Origin: Paenirhodobacter ferrireducens
GTDB taxonomy: Bacteria > Pseudomonadota > Alphaproteobacteria > Rhodobacterales > Rhodobacteraceae
Assembly (NCBI RefSeq): GCF_004022265.1
Contig: NZ_SAVB01000009.1
Coordinates: 1 to 64,000, forward strand
Direction: 5' to 3'
Length of the DNA stretch: 64,000 nt
This document shows, piece by piece, positions 1 to 9,500 of this stretch (its first letter is position 1; each line of letters begins with the position of its first letter). A model generated the notes under the pieces. It was given only the letters and a program-made list of their open reading frames with translations. It had not been told where the DNA came from and ran no database searches. The position numbers were made by a program, and so were the translations under genes.

Positions 1-53
1 ACCTGAAACACATTCTTCGCCAGATCGAGCCCGACCGTGATAATCTCCGACAT
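1..53 (-). CDS. IS110-family transposase, N-terminal fragment cut by the window edge
   Basis: Read on the minus strand, the first bases encode MSEIITVGLDLAKNVFQV and then leave the window. The GLDLAKNVFQV opening, with its first catalytic Asp, is the hallmark of IS110-family (DEDD, RuvC-like) transposases. The start ATG at 53 is preceded by an AAAGGAGAGCGGTC ribosome site. The element end should lie in the following roughly 100 bases, before the AraC-type gene that ends at 209. IS110 elements usually lack clear inverted repeats, so I cannot place the boundary. Whether the rest of the transposase is intact cannot be seen. Confidence 0.85.
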   Translation of the reverse strand, partial: MSEIITVGLDLAKNVFQ

Positions 54-208
54 GACCGCTCTCCTTTGTGGATCCTCGCAAACCCACCTTGGCACACAGA
101 TGCCGTCGGGGGGCGGTTACAGCATCAGAGCCATCCGGCGTTGATCTGCATTTGCACCGGATGCCATCCCGGCCCCGCCCGGGGCCTTGTCCTGTTCGGG
201 ATGCCGTC

Positions 209-1234
209 TCAGCGTGTCTTGCGCGCGGCGCGGATGGTGCGGTTGAACTTTGTCGGGGCGGTACCGAAACGCGTCTTGAAGCTCTTCGAGAAATGCGCGA
301 CCGAGCCGAAGCCGCAGGCGAGTGCCACCTCGAGCAGCCCCATGTCGGTGGTCGACAGCAGCGTTCGCCCGTGGTCGAGACGAATCCCGCGATAGAACTC
401 GCCCGGGGTCTCGCCCAGCACGGAGAGGAACATCCGCTCGATATGGCGCCGCGAATAGCCCGCCACGCGCGACAGGTCGTCAAGCGTCAGCGGGTCCTCG
501 ATATGGGCATTCATCAGCGTGACGATGTTCAGCAGGCCCGGATTGCGCGAGCGGATCAGCACCGAGAGCGAGCTGCGCTGTTCCTTCTCGATGCCGACCA
601 TCACCTTGCGCAGGCACATCTCGGAGACCATCGCGGAAAACTCTGCCCCGTGGTCCTCGGCAATGAGCGACAGCATCATGTCGGTCGCCGCCGCCCCGCC
701 GCCGCAGGTCATCACCGGCCCCGAGATCTCGAAGCGGTTGGCCGAGGGGCAGAGCGCGGGGAAATCCTCGCGGAAGGTGGGCTGGTTTTCCCAGTGCAGG
801 GTGAAGGCGTGGTCCTCGAGCAGGCCAGCTGCGGCGAGTGCCACGGCGCCGGTGCAGATCCCGCCGACGGCGCCGCCGAAGCGGGCGTGGCGCTGGATCG
901 CGCCCACCACCTTCGGCGCGGCCGCGGCCGAGGGCGGGTTGCCGGCGCAGACGAAGGCGCGGGTGGCGCGGTCCATCGGTCCGATCGGGGCATCGACGCA
1001 GACCGAGATCCCCGACGAGCTTGAGACCGGCGCGCCGCTTTCAGACATCAGCTGCCAGCGGTAGAGCGGCTGCTGCGAGAGCTGGTTGGCGATGCGCAGA
1101 GGCTCGACCGCCGAGCTGAAGGCGAGAAGGGTGAAGCCGGGCACGAGCAGGAAGGCATAGGAGCGCGTCGGGCTGCCCGCGGGCACCGGGAAATAGGCCG
1201 CCCCGAGGGGCACGATGGTGTCGTCTGTGGGCAT
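209..1234 (-). CDS. GlxA-family AraC-type transcriptional regulator
   Basis: This 341-residue protein has a DJ-1/PfpI-like amidotransferase fold in the N-terminal half (about residues 20-190, including the GGICTGAVALA nucleophile-elbow region). A C-terminal AraC double helix-turn-helix follows (about 235-335, with LSRVAGYSRRHIERMF and ALACGFGSVAHFSKSF). This is the layout of GlxA/GbdR/CdhR/ArgR-type regulators, which often control catabolism of betaine, carnitine, arginine or related nitrogen compounds. I chose the start at 1234 because GGGGAGCGGTC precedes the ATG; a longer reading frame upstream has no support. Target and ligand are not visible. Proximity to guanidino-compound genes is suggestive only. 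Confidence 0.85.
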   Translation of the reverse strand: MPTDDTIVPLGAAYFPVPAGSPTRSYAFLLVPGFTLLAFSSAVEPLRIANQLSQQPLYRWQLMSESGAPVSSSSGISVCVDAPIGPMDRATRAFVCAGNPPSAAAAPKVVGAIQRHARFGGAVGGICTGAVALAAAGLLEDHAFTLHWENQPTFREDFPALCPSANRFEISGPVMTCGGGAAATDMMLSLIAEDHGAEFSAMVSEMCLRKVMVGIEKEQRSSLSVLIRSRNPGLLNIVTLMNAHIEDPLTLDDLSRVAGYSRRHIERMFLSVLGETPGEFYRGIRLDHGRTLLSTTDMGLLEVALACGFGSVAHFSKSFKTRFGTAPTKFNRTIRAARKTR

Positions 1235-1355
1235 GACCGCTCCCCTTCCGTCTGTCCTCACCGCTCTAGCACCTCGGCGGGCGCGGTGACAGGGGATCGG
1301 GCGGGGGAGGTGGCCGGCGCCCCGTGGGCCGCCGGCCTGTTGCGTGTGACGGGGC

Positions 1356-2705
1356 TTACTTCGCCGAGAGCAGTTCCGGCACCGAGAGCAGGATGAACTC
1401 GTTGTTCGCCGCCGTGCCGACCTCGCGCCCGCCCGAGAACGGCAGGTTGTTGTCATTCGCCACCAGGATGTGAGTCTCGTCCACCCGCGCCACGTCCTCG
1501 ATGGTGAAGAACGGGAAGGTGAAGGGCCCCGAGGCGGGCTTCATCCCGGCGAGCGCCTTGCCCTCGGGATCGGCGATGTTCAGCAGGTCGATATGGCCGA
1601 TGCGGCGGATGTAGCCCTCGGCGTCGATCGAGGCGGTGTCGAGCAGAACGATGTTCTTCACCTTCGCCGGGATCGGGTAGCAGGCCGAGGTGTCGGTCGC
1701 GCCCGCGGCACAGGCCTTGGCCGCATCGCCCTCGCCGTTGTCGCGCTCGATCACCAGCGCATGGGTGGCGTCGATGAAGTTGAAATCGCCGATCGCCGTC
1801 GCGCCTTCGGAGAGGCGGAACTTGAAGCTGTCACCGGTCCAGTCCTTCTTCGCCGGATCGAAGGTCATCACCCGCAGGAAGTCACCCTCGGTGCCGCCGC
1901 CGGCCACCAGCAGCGGCTTTTCCAGCATCGCCCAAAGCAGGTTGGTGCCGGGCTGCAGCGCCATGCCCTCGTACCCGCCCGAGCGCTGCACCTGATAATC
2001 CTTGCCCGCCTCGGCCGGAACCTTGACGCCGGGGGTGTCGGGGCCGGCCAGAACTGCACCGTCGAGCCGCGTCGGGATCACGTCGAGGATCGCGCCGTCG
2101 CGCGCCACATGCAGCAGATAGGGGCCGAACTCTTCGCCGATCCAGAAGGTGCCGTCGACGAACTGGATGCTTTCCGGGTCGAAATCGGCGCCGGTCAGAT
2201 AGCGGCTGTCGGTGCCCTCGTTGGCGATGCGGAACGGCACCTTGTGGTCGGGGTCGTGCAGGAAGATGGTTTCCTTGCGGGTCACCGTGCCGGTGGCGAA
2301 ATCGGGCGCCATGCGGTGGAAGAACAGCATCGCGTCGGGGCTGTTCACCTTGGACCCAAAGCCGTTATCGGTCAGCGCGAACCAGCTGCCATCCTCGGCG
2401 CGGGTCATCGCAAAGCCCGACATCCCCTGCACCGGCTGGCCGATGAAGGGCAGGGCGATGCCGGTCTCGTGGCCGCCATAGGTCTTGCCGACATTGCCCA
2501 TCACGCTCATCGGCGCCTCGTTGCGGGCGGGGCCGGTGAACTTGCCCGAGATCCACAGATCGCGCGGCGCATCGGCGGGCGGCGCGACGAGCGACAGCGC
2601 CGGCAGGAACGCATGGCCCGCAAGCGTCGCCGGGAAGACCTCTTCGGCAAGGGTGGGGGTGGCAAGGGCAGTGCAGGTCGCCAGCAGGGCGATTTTGAAG
2701 GACAT
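1356..2705 (-). CDS. Secreted esterase-like phytase-family protein
   Basis: A 449-residue protein with a Sec signal peptide (MSFKIALLATCTALATPTLA, cleavage after about residue 20), so it is probably periplasmic. The rest resembles the 'esterase-like activity of phytase' beta-propeller family, with repeated blade-like segments such as GFAMTRAEDGSWFALTDNGFG, GYEGMALQPGTNLLWAMLE and IEDVARVDETHILVANDNN. Members are annotated as phosphoesterases, but few have a proven substrate, so the activity is uncertain. CAGGAGACACGG precedes the ATG. It is transcribed alone, with 94 bp separating it from the LysR gene upstream. Confidence 0.75.
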   Translation of the reverse strand: MSFKIALLATCTALATPTLAEEVFPATLAGHAFLPALSLVAPPADAPRDLWISGKFTGPARNEAPMSVMGNVGKTYGGHETGIALPFIGQPVQGMSGFAMTRAEDGSWFALTDNGFGSKVNSPDAMLFFHRMAPDFATGTVTRKETIFLHDPDHKVPFRIANEGTDSRYLTGADFDPESIQFVDGTFWIGEEFGPYLLHVARDGAILDVIPTRLDGAVLAGPDTPGVKVPAEAGKDYQVQRSGGYEGMALQPGTNLLWAMLEKPLLVAGGGTEGDFLRVMTFDPAKKDWTGDSFKFRLSEGATAIGDFNFIDATHALVIERDNGEGDAAKACAAGATDTSACYPIPAKVKNIVLLDTASIDAEGYIRRIGHIDLLNIADPEGKALAGMKPASGPFTFPFFTIEDVARVDETHILVANDNNLPFSGGREVGTAANNEFILLSVPELLSAK

Positions 2706-2799
2706 CCGTGTCTCCTGTGATTGGTGAGGCAGGAGCTAGCGGTGCCGGATGACGATCACGCAAAACGTGAACGATGGTTTTCTGAAGGAAATGTGGCGC

Positions 2800-3708
2800 T
2801 TAGCCCGCGTCCGCCCGGGCTGCGATGGCGGCGACCAGCTCGCGCAGGAACAGATCCTGAAGCGGCGTCGCCCGCATCCCGGCCCGCGTCGCCAGCAGCA
2901 GCCGCGAGCTCAGGGGGAAGCCCGTGCCAAGGACGCGCAGGTCGCCCGCCGCGACATGGGCCTTCGCGTAATGGGCGGGCAGGTAGCCGATGTAGCCCCC
3001 CGAAAGCAGGAACATCGCCTGCGCCTCCATGTTCGCGGCACTGGCCGGCATCACCGCCCCCGGGAAGGGGCCAAGCTCGCGCTGGTTCGCGTAAGGTCGG
3101 CCGACGAAGGGCCAGCGCGCGATCTCGGCGGTCTCGGTGACCTCGGCCGCGCGCGGGAACAGCGGATGGCCGCGGCCGCAATAGAGCAGGTGGCGCTCCT
3201 CGTGCAGCGGGCTCAGCCGCAGCCCCTCGGCAAGCCGTGTCTCGGGCAGGATCGCCAGATCGAGCGCACCGCCGGCCAGCCGCGCCACCAGCGTCTCGGG
3301 ATCGGCCATGGCGATGTCGAGCCGCGCCTCGGGGGCCCGCGCGCCGATCCGGCCGATCACCTGCGGCAATGGCAATCCGCTGTCGGTCACCGTGTTGTCG
3401 ATCATCCCGATCCGCAGCGTGCCGGTGATCCGGTCGCGCAGCCGGCCGACCTCGCTCTCGAAGGCGTCGAGCGAGAGGAACAGCGCGTCCGAGCGGGCAT
3501 GGACCAGCGCGCCGCGCTCGGTCAGGGCAAAACCGCCGCGGCCGCGCCGGCACAGCGCGAAGCCAAGCCGCTCTTCGAGCGCCTTGACGTGAAAGCTGAT
3601 CGCCGATTGCGACAGGCCAAGCGCGATCTGCGCGCCGGCGAAACCCTCGTGCTCGACCACCGCGCGGAACACGGCAAGGGCGCGCAGATCGGTGTTGGCG
3701 ATCTTCAT
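2800..3708 (-). CDS. LysR-family transcriptional regulator
   Basis: A 302-residue LysR-type regulator. The N-terminal winged helix-turn-helix is at about residues 8-67 (FAGAQIALGLSQSAISFHVKALEERLGFALCRR in two parts), and a substrate-binding-like effector domain covers about 90-295. It is divergent from the ureohydrolase gene at 3809, with a 100-bp shared intergenic region. LysR regulators commonly control the gene divergent to them, so it probably senses a guanidino compound or its product. A perfect inverted repeat overlaps its own start codon, which fits autoregulation. Confidence 0.9.
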   Translation of the reverse strand: MKIANTDLRALAVFRAVVEHEGFAGAQIALGLSQSAISFHVKALEERLGFALCRRGRGGFALTERGALVHARSDALFLSLDAFESEVGRLRDRITGTLRIGMIDNTVTDSGLPLPQVIGRIGARAPEARLDIAMADPETLVARLAGGALDLAILPETRLAEGLRLSPLHEERHLLYCGRGHPLFPRAAEVTETAEIARWPFVGRPYANQRELGPFPGAVMPASAANMEAQAMFLLSGGYIGYLPAHYAKAHVAAGDLRVLGTGFPLSSRLLLATRAGMRATPLQDLFLRELVAAIAARADAG

Positions 3709-3732
3709 TCACATCAACCTTTCTGATGTGAA
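3708..3732. promoter_or_regulatory. Inverted-repeat operator between the LysR gene and the ureohydrolase gene
   Basis: A perfect 9-bp inverted repeat, TTCACATCA-N7-TGATGTGAA, lies in the divergent intergenic region and overlaps the LysR start codon at 3706-3708. It contains the T-N11-A geometry of LysR-type binding sites. A TTGACG hexamer at about 3752 could be the -35 of the ureohydrolase gene. Assignment to this LysR protein is inferred from position. Confidence 0.65.
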
Positions 3733-3808
3733 GATCATATGTTCTGTATTTCTTGACGCAATGCCCCGTGTCATCCCTTGGCCCAAAGCCCTGCGGAAAG
3801 GACCCCCG

Positions 3809-4753
3809 ATGGCACATGGTTACGAGAGCGGCCGGCTGAATCTGCCCTTCGTCGGCATCTCCACCTTCGCGAAATCGCCCTACGAGCCGGACTGGAACCG
3901 GATCGACGCCGATGTGGCGGTGATGGGCGCGCCCTTCGACTGCGGCACGCAATGGCGCGCCGGCACCCGGTTCGGCCCGCGCGGCATCCGCGAGGCCTCG
4001 ACGCTCTTCGCCTTCGGCCATGCCGGGGCCTATGATTTCGACGATGACACGACCTATCTCGATGGCGTGCGCATCGTCGACATCGGGGATGCCGACATCA
4101 TCCACACCGACACCGCGGCCAGCCACGCGAATATCGAGGCGGGCGTGCGCGCGATCCTGCGCGCGGGCGCGCTGCCGGTGGTGCTGGGCGGCGACCACTC
4201 GATCAACATCCCCTGCATCAACGCCTTTTCCGACGAGGCACCGGTACATGTGGTGCAGATCGACGCCCATCTCGATTTCGTCGACGAGCGGCATGGCGTG
4301 CGGGTCGGCCACGGCAACCCGATGCGCCGCGCGGCCGAGAAGCCTTGGGTCGAGGGGATGACGCAGATCGGCATCCGCAATGTCTCGTCGACCGCGAAGG
4401 AGGGCTATGAGGCGGCGCAGGCGATGGGCTCGGACATCCTCTCGGTGCGGATGGTGCGCCGGCTCGGCATCGAGGCGGTGCTCGAGCGGATCCCGGCGGG
4501 GCGGCGCTATTACCTGACGCTCGACATCGACGGCTTCGACCCCTCGATCGCGCCGGGCACCGGCACGCCAAGCCATGGCGGCTTCCAGTATGACGAGGTG
4601 CTCGACATCGTCGCGGGGCTGGCCAAGCGCGGCACGATCGTCGGCATCGATCTGGTCGAGGTGGCGCCGGATTACGACCACACCGGCACCACCGCGATCC
4701 TCGCCGCGCAGATTCTGCTCAACACGCTCGGCCGGATCTTCGCGGCGCGCTGA
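3809..4753 (+). CDS. Agmatinase-like ureohydrolase (guanidino-compound hydrolase)
   Basis: A 314-residue arginase/agmatinase-family enzyme, which hydrolyses a guanidino group to urea plus an amine with a binuclear metal centre. The metal ligands are present: GGDHS (His130), DAHLDFVD (Asp152, His154, Asp156) and LDIDGFDPSIAPG (Asp239, Asp241). The ATG at 3809 follows GGAAAGGACCCCCG; the frame is open further upstream but no better start exists. The substrate cannot be read from sequence: agmatine, 4-guanidinobutyrate, 3-guanidinopropionate or guanidine itself are all possible in this family. It converges on the guanidine operon with only 16 bp between the two stop codons, which makes a guanidino substrate attractive. 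Confidence 0.85.
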   Translation: MAHGYESGRLNLPFVGISTFAKSPYEPDWNRIDADVAVMGAPFDCGTQWRAGTRFGPRGIREASTLFAFGHAGAYDFDDDTTYLDGVRIVDIGDADIIHTDTAASHANIEAGVRAILRAGALPVVLGGDHSINIPCINAFSDEAPVHVVQIDAHLDFVDERHGVRVGHGNPMRRAAEKPWVEGMTQIGIRNVSSTAKEGYEAAQAMGSDILSVRMVRRLGIEAVLERIPAGRRYYLTLDIDGFDPSIAPGTGTPSHGGFQYDEVLDIVAGLAKRGTIVGIDLVEVAPDYDHTGTTAILAAQILLNTLGRIFAAR

Positions 4754-4769
4754 AGAGGCTGGGGCGGGC

Positions 4770-6563
4770 TCAGCCCGCCTTCGCCGCGCAATAGGCGCGC
4801 CAGCCGCCGAAGCCGGTGATCTCCTCGGCGCCCGCGAGCGCATGGCCCTCGCACAGGAAGCCCGTCACCTGCCGGCCGTCGTCGAGCGTGACCTTACCGA
4901 CACCAAGCGGCGCCGGGATCGCGGCGACGAAGGCGCCGAAGGCGGCGGGCGACAGCGCCCAAAGCTCGAGCGCAAGGCCCGGGCCGGCAAACGCCGGGTC
5001 GAGGACCATCCCCGGTTTCGCCGGCACCGTGCCCGCCAGCGCATAGAGCCGATAGCCGGGTGCGGTGCGTGCCGTGCCCAGGCAGCGCCCGCCGGGGCCG
5101 GTCAGCTCGCGGTTCAGCGGCATACCGCTCAGATGCGCGCCGACGACGGCGAGCGTGCACCAGCCCTCGGGCAGGCGCGGCTCGGCCGGCGCGGGCACCG
5201 GCGCCGTGCGGTCGCGCCCCATGCCGCAGGCGGCGGCCGCGTGCATCGCGCCCGCGAAAGGCACCAGCGCCTCGTCCGAGAAGGCGGGCCCCACCAGCTG
5301 CACCCCCACGGGCAGGCCCGAGGCGCCGAACCCCGCCGGCACCGCGATCGCGGCGTATCCCAGAAGGTTCGCGAAGTTGGTGTAAAGGCCGAACTGGCTG
5401 TTGCGCCGGATCGGGTCGGCCAGCATCTCGGCCACCGTCGCGCGGGTGGGCGAGGTCGGCAGCAGCAGCATGTCGACCGCCTCCCAGGTCGGCGCGACCT
5501 GCTGGCGCAGCTCGTTCAGCCGGTAACGACCGCGGAAGGCCTCGACCGCGCTGCGCCCCTTCGCGCCCTCGATGATCTTGCGCACCGTGGGTTCGAAGTC
5601 GTCCGCGTTGGTGGCGAGGAAGTCCTCGACCGCGGCCAGACGTTCTGCGACCCAGGGCCCGTCGTAAAGCAGCGCCGCCGCCTTGCGGAAGGGGGCATAG
5701 TCGAAGGGGACGAGCGTCGCGCCAAGCGCCTCGGCGCGGGCGCAGGCGGCGTCATAGGCGGCCGCGACCTCGGCATTGCCATAGAACTCGCGCTCGGCCG
5801 CGGTCAGCACGCCGATCCGCGGACGGGCGGGCAGGGCGACGGGCTGGGCCTCGCGCGAGAACGGATCGGCGGGGTCAAGGCCTTCGATCAGCCGGCGCAC
5901 CTCGGCCGCCTCGTCGACGGTGCCGGCGAAGACGGTGATGACATCGACCGAGCGGCAGGCCGGCACGCAGCCGGTGTTCGGGACGAGCCCCGGGCTCGGC
6001 TTCAGCCCGACGAGGTTGTTGAACATCGCCGGCACCCGGCCCGAACCCGCGGTGTCGGAGCCGAGCGAGAAGGCACACAGCCCCGAGGCCACCGCCACCG
6101 CCGAGCCCGAGGACGAGCCGCCCGAGACATAGTCGGCATCGAACACGCAGCGCGGCGCGCCGAAGGGCGAGCGGGTGCCGTTCAATCCGGTCGCGAACTG
6201 GTCGAGGTTGGTCTTGCCGATCACGATCGCGCCCGCCGCACGCAGCCGCGCGACGGTCGTCGCGTCGCGCGCGGGCGAGGTGCCGAAGGCCGGGCAGGCG
6301 GCCGTGGTCAGCAGCCCGGCGACGTCGATATTGTCCTTCACCGCGAAGGGGATGCCGTAAAGCGGCAGCCCCTCAGGGCCGCGCTCGGCCAGCCGCTTCG
6401 CCTCGGCGCGCAGGCTCTCGGCCGGGGTTTCGGAAATGAAGACGGCGCGGTCCGTCAGCGCGTCGCGCCGGGCGATCACCTCCTCGATCACCGCAAGGGG
6501 CGTGGCGCCGGCGGCATAGGCCGCGCGAAGCGCCGCGATCGTCATCATGTCGGGGAGCTGCAT
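4770..6563 (-). CDS. atzF: Allophanate hydrolase
   Basis: A 597-residue amidase-signature enzyme that splits allophanate into CO2 and two ammonia. The Ser-cisSer-Lys triad regions are visible: YGIPFAVKDNID (Lys), SGGSSSGSAVAVASG (cis-Ser) and GSDTAGSGRVPA (nucleophile Ser). The C-terminal domain of about 150 residues (from GWCTLAVVGAHLSGMPLN to the end) is characteristic of AtzF rather than a plain amidase and carries out the second decarboxylating step. The ATG at 6563 overlaps the carboxylase TGA by one base (TGATG), indicating translational coupling. It is the last gene of the riboswitch-controlled operon. Confidence 0.93.
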   Translation of the reverse strand: MQLPDMMTIAALRAAYAAGATPLAVIEEVIARRDALTDRAVFISETPAESLRAEAKRLAERGPEGLPLYGIPFAVKDNIDVAGLLTTAACPAFGTSPARDATTVARLRAAGAIVIGKTNLDQFATGLNGTRSPFGAPRCVFDADYVSGGSSSGSAVAVASGLCAFSLGSDTAGSGRVPAMFNNLVGLKPSPGLVPNTGCVPACRSVDVITVFAGTVDEAAEVRRLIEGLDPADPFSREAQPVALPARPRIGVLTAAEREFYGNAEVAAAYDAACARAEALGATLVPFDYAPFRKAAALLYDGPWVAERLAAVEDFLATNADDFEPTVRKIIEGAKGRSAVEAFRGRYRLNELRQQVAPTWEAVDMLLLPTSPTRATVAEMLADPIRRNSQFGLYTNFANLLGYAAIAVPAGFGASGLPVGVQLVGPAFSDEALVPFAGAMHAAAACGMGRDRTAPVPAPAEPRLPEGWCTLAVVGAHLSGMPLNRELTGPGGRCLGTARTAPGYRLYALAGTVPAKPGMVLDPAFAGPGLALELWALSPAAFGAFVAAIPAPLGVGKVTLDDGRQVTGFLCEGHALAGAEEITGFGGWRAYCAAKAG

Positions 6564-9500
6564 CAGTCGGTCTCCAGAATGGCCAGCACGTCGCCGGCAT
6601 GAACGGTGCGGCCGGGGGCGGCGCGGGTCTCGCGCAGGCGGCCGGCGGCGGGGCTGTGGACGGTGATCTCCATCTTCATCGACTCGACGATGGCGACGGG
6701 ATCGCCCGCGGCAACGCGGGTGCCGGGGGCGACGAGGTATTTCCAGACGTTGCCGGGCACCGGGCTTTCGACGCCGGCGCAGCCCTCGGGGACCGCGGCC
6801 TGCTCGAAGACGCCGCCCTCGTCGGCGACGAACTGGTCGAGCCCCTCGGCCTTCCAGCGCGCCCGCTCGGCCTCGAAGGCGGCCTGCTGGCGGGCCTTGA
6901 AGGCCGCGGTGCCGGCGCTGTCCTGCGCGGCCTTCTCGGCCGCCCAGTCGAAGGTGCCCTCCTCGATGCGCAGGTCGTAGCGGCCATGCGGGAAGGCCTT
7001 GCGCGCCTCGGTGAGTTCCGCGTGGCTGACCGGGAAGAAACGGACCTGATCGAAGTGGCGCAGCAGCCAGGGCGTGTCGGCAAAGGCCGGGGTGCGCCGC
7101 CAGGTGTTCCACATCTGGATCGTGCGGCCGAAAAGCTGATAGCCGCCCGGGCCCTCCATGCCATAGATGCACATGTAGGCGCCGCCGATGCCCACCGCGT
7201 TCTCGGGTGTCCAGGTGCGGGCCGGGTTGTATTTCGTCGTCACCAGCCGGTGGCGCGGATCGACCGGCGTCGCCACCGGCGCGCCCAGGTAAACATCGCC
7301 CAGCCCCATCACCAGATAGCGCGCGTCGAAGATCGTGCGCTGCACCGCGGCCTCGTCCGCAAGCCCGTTGATGCGGCGGATGAACTCGATGTTCGAGGGG
7401 CACCACGGCGCGTTCGGCCGCACCAGCTCCTGATACTTGCGCATCGCAAGTTCCGCCTGCGGGTCGTTCCACGAGAGCGGCAGCCAGACCGTGCGGGTCG
7501 GCACCTTCACCGTTTCGGCCGCGGGCAGCCGCGCCTCGATCTCCGCAAGCTCGCGCAGCAGGTCGGGGCGCGAGATCTTCGCTGTGTCGTAGTGCAGCTG
7601 CAGCGAGCGGATGCTGGGGGTGAGGTCGATCACCGGCAGACCAGCCGCTTCGACCGCCTGCATCAGAAGCTGCACCCGCAGCCGAAGCCCGATGTCGAGG
7701 CTCATCGGCCCGTATTCGACGAGCAGGTTCTCGTCTCCCTGCCGGCGATAGGCGACGGGCACCGGGGCGTCGGACAGCGCACCGACCAGCGGCGAGCCGA
7801 GCCGGGCAATCGCCGGCCCCGCGACCGGGTCTGCGGGGCGCGCTGCGGGGCGGAAGCGCACCCGGTCGCCGGGCTTCAGCTGGCCAAGCTTCCAGCGGTC
7901 GGCGGCGCTGACCACACCCGGGCAGACGAAACCGCCAAGGCTCGGCCCGTCGGGGCCGAGGATGATCGGCATGTCGCCGGTGAAGTCGATCGCGCCGATG
8001 GCATAGGCGTTGTCGTGCAGGTTCGAGGGGTGCAACCCCGCCTCGCCACCATCCGTGCGTGCCCAGTCGGGCGCCGGGCCGATCAGCCGCACGCCGGTGC
8101 GGTCGGAGTTGAAATGCACCTCGTAGGCGGTGGCGAAGAGGGTCTCGATGTCGCTCTCGCGGAAGAAGTCGGGGGCGCCATGCGGGCCGTAGACAAGCTC
8201 CAGCTCCCAGTCCTCGGTCAGCTCGGCAGGCTCGGGCGCGGTCGGGGCGTCCTGTGCCACGCGGCCGACATGCAGCACGTCGCCGGTCTTCAGCGTGCCG
8301 GTCGCATGGCCGCCGAAATGGCCGAGTGCGAAGGTCGCGCGCGAGCCGAGCACCTTTGGCACCTTGAACCCGCCCGCAACCGCGAGATAGGCGCGCTGGC
8401 CCGGCCCCGCGACCCGGCCGATCGCCAGCGTCGCGCCAGCGGGCACCTCGAGCACCGGGCCCTCGACCGCCACGCCGTCAAGGGTCAGGGCCATCCGCGC
8501 CCCGGCAATCGCCACCCGGGCGGCGCGCAGGAAGCGCAGCGTCGGGCCGGCCACCGTCATCTCGAGCGTCGTGGTGTCGGGGGGCTGGCCGAGCAGGCGG
8601 TTCGCATTGCGATGCGCGCGCGGGTCCATCGGCCCCGAGGGCGGCACGCCCACGCCCCACAGCCCGAGCCGCCCCGGCAGCTCCTGCACCGAGCTTTGTG
8701 CGCCCGGCGCCAGCACCTCGATCCCCTCGGCGGCGAAGGCAAAGCCCGCAAGCGCCGTCGTCGCCACCTTGCCCGAGGCGAAAAGATCCGATCCCGCAAT
8801 CGCGCGCAGATAGTCGAGGTTGGTCTCGATCCCCGAGACATGGGTGGCGGCGAGCGCCGCGCCGAGCTTCGCGATCGCCTCGGCGCGGCTCGCGCCATGC
8901 ACGATGATCTTCGCCAGCATCGGGTCGTAGAAGGGCGTCACCTCGGTTCCGGTGGCGATCCAGCCATCGACACGGGCGTCTTCGGGGAAACGCACTTCGG
9001 TCAGCCGCCCGGCCGAGGGGCGAAAGCCCGCATGCGGCATCTCGGCGTAAAGCCGGGCCTCGATCGCGGCGCCTTGCGGGGCGGGCAGGGTGGCCGGGAT
9101 CGGGTCCTCGCCCGCCGCCTGACGCACCATCCACTCGACCAGGTCGATGCCCAGCACCGCCTCGGTCACCGGGTGTTCGACCTGCAGGCGGGTGTTGACC
9201 TCGAGGAAATAGAATTCCTCGCGCGCCGGGTCGTAGATGAACTCGACGGTGCCGGCCGAGGCATAGCCGACCTCGGCGCAGAGTTCCTCGGCGGCGCGGT
9301 GCAGCCGGGCGCGGACCTCGGGGCGCAGGCCCGGGGCGGGGGTTTCTTCAAGCACCTTCTGGTTGCGCCGCTGCAGCGAGCAGTCACGCTCGCCAAGCGC
9401 CACCGCCCGGCCGTGGCCATTGCCGAAGATCTGCACCTCGACATGGCGGGCGTCGGCGACGAAGCGTTCGAGATAGACGCGGGCGTCGCCGAAACTGGCC

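Noticed and set aside
2756-4843. A long minus-strand frame spanning the LysR and ureohydrolase genes
   Set aside because: It crosses a divergent promoter region and is out of frame with the LysR gene; no family features.
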